DNA from: Clostridiales bacterium
Lineage (GTDB): Bacteria; Bacillota; Clostridia; Peptostreptococcales; Anaerovoracaceae
Reading direction: 5' to 3'
NCBI GenBank assembly: GCA_012735285.1
Contig: JAAYHT010000256.1
Coordinates: 1-24,900 of the forward strand
DNA: 24,900 bases
Below the pieces are notes generated by a model. The model saw only the letters and a list, made by a program, of their open reading frames with translations. It did no database searches and was not told the origin of the DNA. The position numbers and the translations under genes were made by a program. This document shows, piece by piece, positions 1 to 7,653 of this stretch. Each line of letters begins with the position of its first letter. The first letter of the stretch is position 1.

Positions 1-72
1 GCAAAATGGAAACGAAAAAATGGGCTACTACCACCGTTTATTAATCAAATCAGAAAATTTCTTTATCAAATT

Positions 73-113
73 AAAAAAGGTGTTGGAGTTTTTAATGTTC
101 CAGCACCTTTTTT
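73..113. terminator. Strong intrinsic terminator, probably bidirectional
   Basis: A 15-bp stem (73-87 with 99-113) containing one G-U pair encloses an 11-base loop. The stem starts with six A and ends with six T, so the hairpin is followed by a T tract on either strand. It would end transcription from a gene upstream of the window and also from anything read on the minus strand. Confidence 0.8.
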
Positions 114-126
114 GTCTACAGTCTGG

Positions 127-158
127 AACGCCCACTCCTAGGAATGGGCGTTAATTTT
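127..158 (+). terminator. Second terminator-like hairpin
   Basis: AACGCCCA (127-134) pairs with TGGGCGTT (145-152), with a partly self-complementary loop, followed by the T-rich run AATTTTAT. It is GC-rich in the stem and stands 13 bases after the first terminator. It may back that one up, or belong to a minus-strand transcript. Confidence 0.5.
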
Positions 159-361
159 ATATCTAAAACCTGCGACAAATGCAAGCTCTTGGGCAACAAC
201 ATATATTTCGTCTACAGCTGTGGCAGGTTCCAACTGCATAGCCTACTAATAGCGGAAGAATTATAGGCAAGCTACCAACCTCCCTTCGGCTGTTCCTTTT
301 AGTATATGTAGTTTGTTTTATTTTTGTGAATCATAATTTACTTAATGGAGAGAATAAATCC

Positions 362-368
362 GAGGTGA
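362..368 (+). promoter_or_regulatory. Ribosome binding site that sets the start of the FAD/Rieske gene
   Basis: GAGGTGA stands 5 bases before the ATG at 374. The longer frame from GTG at 326 has no such site, so 374 is preferred. Confidence 0.75.
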
Positions 369-373
369 TAAAA

Positions 374-1912
374 ATGATAAATGAATGGAAACCAAGGATG
401 TCGTTATGGAGATCCAGTTGCAATATTGATAGACGAAAATCTATTGCCGATGAACAGATATCTGGAGCAGATGTTGTAGTAATTGGTGCAGGTTTAGCAG
501 GTGTGCTTACGGCCTATATGCTTAATAACCTGGGTATTGATGTTATTATAATCGAAGCCAATGCAATAGGAAGCGGGGTTACGCAAAATACCACGGCTAA
601 AATTACATCGCAACATGATATTATATACCAAAAGTTAATTAAAGATTTTGACTATGAAAAAGCCAAGCAATATGCTGTTGCAAATGAGTGGGCTATAAAA
701 AACTATCGTAATTTGATAGAAGAATTGGGTATTGACTGTGATCTTGTAGATACTCCCGCCTATCTATTTACAATTAATGAAGAACAAGTAGATAGGATTA
801 GAGAAGAAGCCAAGGCTGCCAAGAGCCTAGAGCTGGCTGCTGAATTTTTAGAAGATATAAAACAGGGAGAGTGGGGGTTGCCATTTGATGCTAAGGCAGC
901 TCTAAGGTTTGACAATCAGGCGAGATTCCATCCCCTTAAGTTTCTTAAAGCAATAAGTGGTGGATTGAGAAAATATGAAAATACCAGAGCTTTGGATGTG
1001 GAATATAAAGATGATGGGACCAGTGTAATTATTACAGACAAAGGGAACCTAAAGGCAAATCTTGTCGTATTTGCTACCCATTATCCTTTTATTAATGTAC
1101 CCGGATACTATTTCGCCCGTGTACATCAAGAACGGGCCTACTTAATGGCATTTCCGCAGGCCCAGAATGTAGGCGGAATCTATCTTGGAATTGATGAAAA
1201 GGGATATACATTTAGAAACCATAATGATTATTTAATCTTCGGAGGAGAATCCCATAGGACTGGAGAAAACCAAGAGGGAGGACGCTACGATTCATTAAGA
1301 CAAGCTTTACAAAAATGGTATCCTAATTTAAGCGAAGAGTTGGCATGGTCGGCTCAGGACTGCGTAACTATAGATTTAGTGCCCTACATTGGAAGATATG
1401 CCGGCAGCCATCCAAACTGGTTTGTGGCTACCGGATTCCGTAAATGGGGCATGACGCATTCTATGGTCTCTGCAGCTATTATATCTACAATGATAGCTAA
1501 GAAAGCACTCTATCCTGAAATTAATGAATTCTTTAACTTAGGTAATGAAGATGAGAGTATATATAGCCCTCAAAGGTTCAATGTTACCGCATCTGCAAAA
1601 AACCTTTGGGACGATGTGAAGACTATTAGTAAAGCTCTACTCAAAGAAATGTTTGATATACCTGAAGATACATTCCATGAGATCGAAAAAGGACATGGTG
1701 GTATAGTAGAATATGAGGGAGAAAAAATAGGGGCCTATAGAGATGAAGAAGGCAATCTATATATTGTAGATACGAGATGTAAACATATGGGTTGCCAGTT
1801 GGCCTGGAATCCTGATGAACTTACATGGGAATGTCCCTGCCACGGTTCTAGATTTGACTTTAGGGGTAATTTGATAACAGGGCCTGCGACTAAGGATTTG
1901 GATAAGATGTAA
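374..1912 (+). CDS. FAD-dependent oxidoreductase with C-terminal Rieske [2Fe-2S] domain
   Basis: This is a 512-residue soluble flavoprotein of the DAO/glycine-oxidase-like fold fused to a Rieske domain, the architecture of Bacillus YhfW-type proteins. The dinucleotide-binding motif GAGLAG is at residues 38-43 after a short beta strand, and a TTAK segment typical of this family follows at about residue 80. The Rieske ligands are visible as C469-x-H471 and C487-x2-H490; C474 and C489 are placed like the disulfide pair of cytochrome bc-type Rieske proteins. There is no signal peptide, so it should be cytoplasmic. Its substrate is unknown for the family; electron transfer between flavin and cluster is expected. 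The ATG at 374 has a good ribosome binding site, so I prefer it to the GTG at 326. It stands alone, ahead of the next promoter. The protein ends soon after the Rieske fold, which is normal for the family. Confidence 0.9.
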   Translation: MINEWKPRMSLWRSSCNIDRRKSIADEQISGADVVVIGAGLAGVLTAYMLNNLGIDVIIIEANAIGSGVTQNTTAKITSQHDIIYQKLIKDFDYEKAKQYAVANEWAIKNYRNLIEELGIDCDLVDTPAYLFTINEEQVDRIREEAKAAKSLELAAEFLEDIKQGEWGLPFDAKAALRFDNQARFHPLKFLKAISGGLRKYENTRALDVEYKDDGTSVIITDKGNLKANLVVFATHYPFINVPGYYFARVHQERAYLMAFPQAQNVGGIYLGIDEKGYTFRNHNDYLIFGGESHRTGENQEGGRYDSLRQALQKWYPNLSEELAWSAQDCVTIDLVPYIGRYAGSHPNWFVATGFRKWGMTHSMVSAAIISTMIAKKALYPEINEFFNLGNEDESIYSPQRFNVTASAKNLWDDVKTISKALLKEMFDIPEDTFHEIEKGHGGIVEYEGEKIGAYRDEEGNLYIVDTRCKHMGCQLAWNPDELTWECPCHGSRFDFRGNLITGPATKDLDKM

Positions 1913-1917
1913 AATAC

Positions 1918-1946
1918 TTGTCAGTTACGCTTAAAAAGGGTATCAT
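1918..1946 (+). promoter_or_regulatory. Sigma-A-type promoter of the acyltransferase unit
   Basis: TTGTCA (1918-1923) and TATCAT (1941-1946) are separated by exactly 17 bases, in the short gap after the flavoprotein stop codon. Transcription would start near 1953, about 27 bases before the ATG at 1980. Confidence 0.55.
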
Positions 1947-1979
1947 ATTCCTGTTAAATTATATTTGAAAGGGATAGAT

Positions 1980-3452
1980 ATGCTTTTTAATTCATTCAGC
2001 TTTTTGCTGTTTTTCCCTATTGTAACAATATTGTATTTTATAATCCCCCAAAGGTTTAAAAACCTTTGGTTACTTATTTCAAGCTATTATTTTTACATGA
2101 GCTGGAATCCTAAATATGCTATCCTGATCGCTATTTCTACAGTGATAACATTTTTTAGCGGAATATTTATAGTAAATAGTAAAAATTCTTTTTTTAAAAA
2201 GCTATGGGTCTTTCTTTCCATGGCTTCTAATTTAGCTATCCTGTTTTTCTTTAAATACTTTGACTTTTTTATAGACAATCTGAATCGCATTTTTGCAGTC
2301 ATAGGAATTGAAATGTTAAATCCGACATTTGACGTAATACTGCCTGTAGGTATTTCTTTTTATACTTTCCAGGCCCTGTCCTACACAATGGACGTTTATA
2401 GAGGGGAAATCTATGTAGAAAAGAATTTGTTGAACTACGCCCTTTTCGTTTCCTTCTTCCCACAGCTGGTAGCTGGACCAATAGAAAGATCTAAAAACCT
2501 TTTAGTTCAGTTTAGACGCAAACACCACTTCAATTATGAGAGGGCTAAAGCAGGTCTGCTTTTAATGCTATGGGGCTTTTTTATGAAGTTAGTTATAGCA
2601 GACCGTGTAGCTGTTATAGTTAATACTGTTTATAATGATTATCAAAACTACGAGGGAATTATTCTTATTATTGCAACCCTATTCTTTGGAGTGCAGATTT
2701 ACTGCGACTTTGCCTCTTACTCTGCTATTGCAATAGGTGCGGCTCAAGTGATGGGCTTTAAGCTGATGGACAACTTCAAGCAGCCATATTTTTCAAAGAG
2801 TATTGCCGAATTTTGGCGCCGCTGGCATATATCCTTATCTACATGGTTTCGAGATTACCTATATATACCTTTAGGAGGAAACCGTAAGGGCACGCTGAGA
2901 AAGTACTTTAATGTAATGGTAGTATTTTTAGTGAGCGGACTATGGCACGGTGCAAGCTGGAATTTTGTAATCTGGGGATTTCTCCACGGGGCATTCCAGG
3001 TGATAGGGCAGATTACTAGACCCATTAAAATATTTATTACGGACAAGCTTGGGATAAATAGAGAAACTGGAAGCTATAAATTAGGGCAGATTCTCATAAC
3101 TTTCTGTCTTTCTAATTTCGCTTGGGTCTTCTTTAGGGCATCCAGCTTTACGGAAGCAAAGGGTATTATTTCAAGGATGATATCAGTGTGGAATCCTTGG
3201 GTGCTTACTGATGGCAGCCTATATACCCTAGGACTTTCACCAAAGAGCTTCTGGGCAGGAATTATTGCTATAGTCATTCTTATAGTAGTGGATATTACAC
3301 AGTACCACGGCATACGCATAAGGGAAAGATTTGCTAATCAAGGTTTAATATTCAGATGGGTTGTGAGCCTTGGACTTATTTATGCGATTATAATATTTGG
3401 GATATATGGACCTGGATACAGTGAAAACCAATTTATATATTTCCAATTTTAA
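1980..3452 (+). CDS. MBOAT-family membrane O-acyltransferase (AlgI/DltB-like)
   Basis: A 490-residue polytopic membrane protein of the membrane-bound O-acyltransferase family. It has about ten or more hydrophobic segments and the conserved core: RRWHISLSTWFRDYLYIPLGG with H283, and SGLWHGASWNF with H323, the invariant catalytic-type histidine of MBOATs. Relatives such as AlgI and DltB move acyl groups, usually acetyl or D-alanyl, across the membrane for addition to exported polymers. The start is put at ATG 1980, which follows GAAAGGG at a proper distance; a TTG at 1965 is in frame but overlaps that site. The next gene, 11 bases on, encodes an SGNH-type protein, the usual partner of this class. 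With a nucleotide-sugar dehydratase downstream, O-acetylation of an envelope polysaccharide is the most likely role; the acceptor is not shown by sequence. Confidence 0.92.
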   Translation: MLFNSFSFLLFFPIVTILYFIIPQRFKNLWLLISSYYFYMSWNPKYAILIAISTVITFFSGIFIVNSKNSFFKKLWVFLSMASNLAILFFFKYFDFFIDNLNRIFAVIGIEMLNPTFDVILPVGISFYTFQALSYTMDVYRGEIYVEKNLLNYALFVSFFPQLVAGPIERSKNLLVQFRRKHHFNYERAKAGLLLMLWGFFMKLVIADRVAVIVNTVYNDYQNYEGIILIIATLFFGVQIYCDFASYSAIAIGAAQVMGFKLMDNFKQPYFSKSIAEFWRRWHISLSTWFRDYLYIPLGGNRKGTLRKYFNVMVVFLVSGLWHGASWNFVIWGFLHGAFQVIGQITRPIKIFITDKLGINRETGSYKLGQILITFCLSNFAWVFFRASSFTEAKGIISRMISVWNPWVLTDGSLYTLGLSPKSFWAGIIAIVILIVVDITQYHGIRIRERFANQGLIFRWVVSLGLIYAIIIFGIYGPGYSENQFIYFQF

Positions 3453-3463
3453 AGAGGGAATCT

Positions 3464-4417
3464 ATGAAGACTTTTAAACGCATCATAGCAGTTATATGTT
3501 ATGTAATCATCTTTTTCATTATATTGTACAATCTCAGCAATATATTAATGCACAAGCAGATTGAAGGCCGTTGGAATATGACGGCTAAAGTTGCTGGTTT
3601 TTTCAATGAAGAACCGAATACCTTCGATGTTATTTTCTTCGGATCCAGCCATATGTACTGCTCTGTAGATCCGAATGTGTTTGAAGAAAAGACCGGGCTT
3701 AAATCATATGTCTTTGCTACACAGCGCCAGCCTTTATGGATAACCTATCATTATATTCTAGAGGCTTTAAAGACTCAAAGCCCTGAAATAATTGTAGTTG
3801 AGACCCATATGGTTATTGAGGAAGAGGACTATATGGATGAGGGTACAAACCACACTGCAATAGATCCCATCCCTTTTTCGAAGAATAAGATTGAAATGAT
3901 AAAAGCTGCTGTACCTAAGGGAGAGCGGCGCTACTATATATTCAATATCATGAAATATCATGAACGCTGGGAGGAACTTAAAGAGACCGACTATGCACGT
4001 GAGTATGAGACTGAGACAGATCCCTACAAGGGATATGTGAGATTAACTACAGCTGCAATTGATATAGACAGGCAGGACATATCAAAAGTTAAAGAGGCTA
4101 AACAACTAACTGAGAAGAACAGGTACTATTTAAATAAAATAATTGATTTGGCTCAGCAGGAAGGTATTTTCTTGATACTTTTAAAGTCACCTTCCAATGC
4201 TACGGTGGAGGAGAAGATGTACTACAATGCGGTTTCTGAGATTGCAAAACAGCGTGGTGTAGAGTATATTGATTACAATGATGAGGAGCTCTATAAAGAA
4301 GTTGGATTGGATATAGAGACTGACTTTTATGATCAGCGCCATCTAAATGAAAGTGGTATGGTTAAATTTGTATCTCATTTTGGAGATTACCTGCTGGAAT
4401 GCTATGTTGAAAAATAG
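3464..4417 (+). CDS. SGNH/AlgJ-DltD-like membrane-anchored acyltransferase partner
   Basis: A 317-residue protein with one N-terminal membrane anchor (about residues 5-27) and an extracytoplasmic domain. An FGSSH motif at residues 59-63, right after a beta strand, matches the nucleophile block of SGNH hydrolases (S61 or S62). Near the C-terminus D290-x2-H293, in DQRHLNESG, matches the Asp-His block. Such proteins work with MBOAT proteins: the MBOAT brings the acyl group across the membrane and the SGNH protein places it on the polymer, as in AlgI with AlgJ/AlgX and DltB with DltD. The start ATG at 3464 follows GAGGGA, and the gene is 11 bases after the MBOAT gene, so the two are surely cotranscribed. 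The family assignment rests on the two motif blocks and the neighbour; overall similarity to named members is low. Confidence 0.75.
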   Translation: MKTFKRIIAVICYVIIFFIILYNLSNILMHKQIEGRWNMTAKVAGFFNEEPNTFDVIFFGSSHMYCSVDPNVFEEKTGLKSYVFATQRQPLWITYHYILEALKTQSPEIIVVETHMVIEEEDYMDEGTNHTAIDPIPFSKNKIEMIKAAVPKGERRYYIFNIMKYHERWEELKETDYAREYETETDPYKGYVRLTTAAIDIDRQDISKVKEAKQLTEKNRYYLNKIIDLAQQEGIFLILLKSPSNATVEEKMYYNAVSEIAKQRGVEYIDYNDEELYKEVGLDIETDFYDQRHLNESGMVKFVSHFGDYLLECYVEK

Positions 4418-4470
4418 CGGTATTTGTAGTAGACTTGAAGCTAAGATACGCCGTATAAAATGAGGTAATT

Positions 4471-6348
4471 ATGAAAAGAATTACCAAGATTAGTGCACTT
4501 ATATTAGTAGATATACTATGTATAAATATAGCTTACATAATAGCACTCCTACTCCGTTTTGAATTTGATGTTTCAAGCAATCAATTCAATCATTACATGG
4601 GAGTTTATTTAGATAACTTTATTATCATAACTGCTGTTAAAATACTGATATTCGGCTTATTCGGGCTATATAACAGCCTATGGAGATATGCCGGGGTTGA
4701 GGAAGTAGCCAAGGTGCTTTTTTCAGCAGTTGTAAGCTTTATTATTGTCTTTATTTTCCTCAGACTTACCCATCAGGTTATTCCCAGGGGTGTTCAGGGA
4801 ATATGTCTTTTCCTTGACATTATATTAATAGGAGGATCCAGGTTAAGCTACCGTTACATCAGAAGTCTTAATCAGCCGGGGAATTTTTTCTCTAAGGTAT
4901 TTTACAAAAAAGATTTTACAAAAGTACTCATAGTGGGTGCCGGGGATGCAGGCGCCAGCATGATAAAAGAGATAAGGCAAAATCCTGATACAGGCAAATA
5001 TGTTGTAGCAGTTATAGATGATGATCCCCAAAAGATTGGGAGAAGAATAGTAGGTAAGAAGATTGTCGGCAATCGTAATTATATCGCTAAAGCGGTTAAG
5101 AAGTACGGTATTGATGAAATAATTATCGCAATTCCGTCTGCTTCTAAAAGGCAGATACAGGGGATTGTAAATGAGTGTAATAAGACGGATTGCAAGGTAA
5201 AGATCCTACCTGCTTACATAGACCTTATCGATGGCAAGGTGAGTATCAATAAGCTTAGGGATGTACAAATTGAAGACCTTTTAGGCCGGGATCCTGTTTC
5301 GGTTAATTTAAGTGAAATAAGCGGATACTTAGAAGGAAAGAATGTCATGGTAACAGGTGGCGGTGGTTCAATTGGATCTGAACTTTGCAGGCAGATTTCC
5401 CGTTTTAAACCCCGCAGGCTTATTGCACTAGATATATATGAGAATTCTATTTACATACTGGTGGATGAGCTTAAGAGGAAGTATCCTGAACTACATATTG
5501 AGCCTGTCATATGCTCGGTGAGAAATAAGCAGAGGCTTGAAGAGGTTTTTATTAAATACAAGCCCCATATAGTTTTTCATGCGGCTGCCCATAAACACGT
5601 GCCTCTTATGGAGGCAAATCCTAAGGAAGCGGTACTAAACAATATTTTAGGAACAAAGAATATAGTAGATCTTTCCCATGACTATTTAGTCGAAAACTTT
5701 GTTCTCATTTCTACAGACAAGGCTGTTAACCCTGCTAACGTTATGGGTGCAACAAAAAGGGTGGCTGAAATGATTATTCAGGAGAAGAGCTACCATTCAA
5801 GGACCTGCTTTTCTGCTGTCAGGTTCGGTAATGTATTAGGAAGTAATGGCAGCGTACTGCCTTTATTCAGAAAGCAAATAGAGATGGGAGGACCTGTTAC
5901 TGTAACCCATGAGGATATCACACGCTATTTTATGACCATACCGGAAGCGGTGCAATTGGTAATTCAGGCGGGTGCAATGGCTAAAGGAGGAGAAATCTTT
6001 GTTCTCGACATGGGTGATGCAGTAAAGATTATAGATCTTGCAGAGAATGTAATCAGAATGTCGGGCTTTGTTCCCTATGTTGACATAGATATTGAGATAA
6101 CAGGTCTTCGTCCAGGAGAAAAACTGTATGAAGAGCTATTACTTGATGAAGAAGGGATTGAAAATACTTCGCACGATAACATTTTTGTCGCAAAACCTGT
6201 AAAGTCCTCCCCTGCCTTACATGATATACTATCAAAAGGAGACGACTATCTAGGAGAAGTCATAGAAGATATTTGCAAAAAAGATGATAAGGATGTAAAG
6301 GAATGGCTCCATGAAGTGGTGCCAAATTATAGGAATAATAATTTATAA
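4471..6348 (+). CDS. Membrane-anchored UDP-sugar 4,6-dehydratase (PglF/WbpM/CapD-like)
   Basis: A 625-residue enzyme of the long extended-SDR family. Four membrane segments fill the first ~115 residues. A first Rossmann-like domain follows (VGAGDAG at 155-161), then the catalytic SDR domain with TGGGGSIG at 295-302, T415-D416-K417 and M425-x3-K429. The spacing of T-D-K and Met equals the one I recall for Campylobacter PglF (T395-D396-K397, M405), in which Met stands where shorter relatives have Tyr. The usual reaction is conversion of UDP-GlcNAc to the 4-keto-6-deoxy sugar, the first step towards bacillosamine, QuiNAc or FucNAc. The initiating sugar transferase and aminotransferase are not seen nearby. 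A weak -10-like TATAAA (4454-4459) lies in the 53-base gap before it. Length and domain order are complete. Confidence 0.9.
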   Translation: MKRITKISALILVDILCINIAYIIALLLRFEFDVSSNQFNHYMGVYLDNFIIITAVKILIFGLFGLYNSLWRYAGVEEVAKVLFSAVVSFIIVFIFLRLTHQVIPRGVQGICLFLDIILIGGSRLSYRYIRSLNQPGNFFSKVFYKKDFTKVLIVGAGDAGASMIKEIRQNPDTGKYVVAVIDDDPQKIGRRIVGKKIVGNRNYIAKAVKKYGIDEIIIAIPSASKRQIQGIVNECNKTDCKVKILPAYIDLIDGKVSINKLRDVQIEDLLGRDPVSVNLSEISGYLEGKNVMVTGGGGSIGSELCRQISRFKPRRLIALDIYENSIYILVDELKRKYPELHIEPVICSVRNKQRLEEVFIKYKPHIVFHAAAHKHVPLMEANPKEAVLNNILGTKNIVDLSHDYLVENFVLISTDKAVNPANVMGATKRVAEMIIQEKSYHSRTCFSAVRFGNVLGSNGSVLPLFRKQIEMGGPVTVTHEDITRYFMTIPEAVQLVIQAGAMAKGGEIFVLDMGDAVKIIDLAENVIRMSGFVPYVDIDIEITGLRPGEKLYEELLLDEEGIENTSHDNIFVAKPVKSSPALHDILSKGDDYLGEVIEDICKKDDKDVKEWLHEVVPNYRNNNL

Positions 6349-6362
6349 ACTGCATTCTTTTA

Positions 6363-6371
6363 TGATATAAT
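6363..6371 (+). promoter_or_regulatory. Possible extended -10 promoter before pgi
   Basis: TGATATAAT fits an extended -10 element (TG, one base, TATAAT) 43 bases before the pgi start codon. I see no good -35 at 16-18 bases upstream. It may give extra transcription of pgi, crt and hbd. Confidence 0.4.
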
Positions 6372-6414
6372 AACTAAGTCGCTATAACTCAGCTCTGGAA
6401 GGGGAGATTGGGAT

Positions 6415-7638
6415 ATGGGTGCAGAGCTTAATATCGATACCTCCAATGCCACGGTTTCAGAAGAGGATCTTATTAAATATAAAGGTGCTTTAAAAGAAGC
6501 ACAGGATTTTCTGAATAAATCTAAAGAAGGTACTGGTTGGGTCAGACTTCCTTTCAATTATGACAGATCTGAGCTGAAAAGGATACAAAGCACTGCAGTT
6601 AAAATTCAAGAGCAATGCCAGGTATTTGTGGTAATAGGAATAGGGGGATCCTATTTAGGCGCACGGGCTGCAATCGAGATGCTAGGGCCATTACAGCAGA
6701 ATCTACCTGAAATCTATTATGCCGGTATTAATATCAGCGGCAGCTATCACGCAGAATTAATAGATAGGATAAAGGATAAAGATATCTGTATTTGTGTGAT
6801 ATCAAAGTCAGGTAATACAACAGAAACCGCTATTGCTTTTTCGCTTTTTAAACAACTTTTGTTGAAAAAGTATGGCAAACAGGCTTCTGAAAGAATATAT
6901 GTAATAACTGATAAAGAAAAGGGTGTGCTCAGGGAGGAAGCTGAAAGAGAGGGTTATGTTAGTTTCGTAATCCCTGATGATATCGGAGGAAGATACTCGG
7001 TATTAACTCCTGTAGGACTTCTACCCATGGCAGTAGCGGGGATAGATATAGAGTCAGTTTTAGATGGAGCCTTGAAAGAAGCTGAATTAGCTGACCGATC
7101 TGAAAAATATGCTGCTATAAGGAATGAACTATTTAATAGGGGCAAGCTTATTGAAATATTTGAATACTATGAACCCAGACTTCACTTTTTTGCCGAATGG
7201 CTCAAGCAGCTCTTTGGTGAGAGTGAGGGTAAAGAAGGTAAGGGAATTTTTCCAGCCGCACTTGCACTCAGCACTGACTTACATTCTATGGGACAGTATC
7301 TGCAAGAGGGAAATCAGATCTTCTTTGAGACCATATTAAATGTGGAAGAGCCTAAAATGGATATAGTTGTACCTGAAAGCGCAGGAAGTTTTTTGGCAGG
7401 AAAGAGCATGAATCAGATTAATAGGGCTGCCATGGAAGGCGTTATAGAGGCGCATAAGGGTGCAAATATACCCATGATAAAGATTGATATTCCTGTTCTA
7501 AACCCTTATAATTTTGGTAGACTTGTTTATTTTTTTGAAAAAGCATGTGCTCTTTCGGGCTGTTTAATGGGTGTTAATCCCTTTGATCAGCCCGGAGTCG
7601 AAAGCTATAAATCAGAAATGAGGAAAGCTTTAAAATGA
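6415..7638 (+). CDS. pgi: Glucose-6-phosphate isomerase
   Basis: Interconverts glucose 6-phosphate and fructose 6-phosphate in the cytoplasm, for glycolysis and for supplying sugar nucleotides. Family motifs are clear: GIGGSYLGARAA from residue 75, the phosphate-binding SKSGNTTET at 130-138, FGESEGK in the middle, QEG with the presumed catalytic E298, and GVESYK with the C-terminal lysine K399. At 407 residues it is shorter than the ~450 usual for Bacillus-type enzymes. The N-terminus looks complete. After K399 only eight residues follow where about 25 are usual, and the segment around residues 215-230 is slightly compact. All catalytic blocks remain, so I expect a working enzyme. ATG 6415 has an upstream GGAAGGGGAGA. 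Its place between envelope-sugar genes and crt-hbd suggests cotranscription. Confidence 0.95.
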   Translation: MGAELNIDTSNATVSEEDLIKYKGALKEAQDFLNKSKEGTGWVRLPFNYDRSELKRIQSTAVKIQEQCQVFVVIGIGGSYLGARAAIEMLGPLQQNLPEIYYAGINISGSYHAELIDRIKDKDICICVISKSGNTTETAIAFSLFKQLLLKKYGKQASERIYVITDKEKGVLREEAEREGYVSFVIPDDIGGRYSVLTPVGLLPMAVAGIDIESVLDGALKEAELADRSEKYAAIRNELFNRGKLIEIFEYYEPRLHFFAEWLKQLFGESEGKEGKGIFPAALALSTDLHSMGQYLQEGNQIFFETILNVEEPKMDIVVPESAGSFLAGKSMNQINRAAMEGVIEAHKGANIPMIKIDIPVLNPYNFGRLVYFFEKACALSGCLMGVNPFDQPGVESYKSEMRKALK

Positions 7639-7641
7639 TTG

Positions 7642-7648
7642 AAGGAGG
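7642..7648 (+). promoter_or_regulatory. Ribosome binding site that sets the crt start
   Basis: AAGGAGG stands 5 bases before ATG 7654. The in-frame TTG at 7639 lies at this site itself and cannot use it. Confidence 0.85.
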
Positions 7649-7653
7649 AGGCT

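Larger units (their letters stand above)
1..373. other. Intergenic region with no confident gene
   Basis: No confident gene lies before the first CDS. Bases 6-44 read as a short + frame (M-E-T-K-K-W and on to a TAA) that could be the tail of a gene starting outside the window, but it is too short to judge. Bases 73-158 hold two hairpins described separately. From about 138 to 290 the minus strand has two overlapping short frames that look protein-like; these are treated as a finding, not as a gene. The last 70 bases are AT-rich and presumably hold the promoter of the next gene, but I cannot pick a convincing -35/-10 pair. Confidence 0.5.

Noticed and set aside
1..141. Open + frame from the window edge through the first hairpin
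   Set aside because: It runs through a strong terminator and reads as low-complexity basic sequence; more likely chance in AT-rich DNA.
1860..1912. Truncation of the Rieske domain at its C-terminus
   Set aside because: All four ligands and the final strand are present; the family normally ends within a few residues of this point.
4430..4459. Promoter TAGACT / TATAAA before the dehydratase gene
   Set aside because: The -35 is a poor match with 18-base spacing, and the gap is short enough for simple cotranscription; too weak to list.
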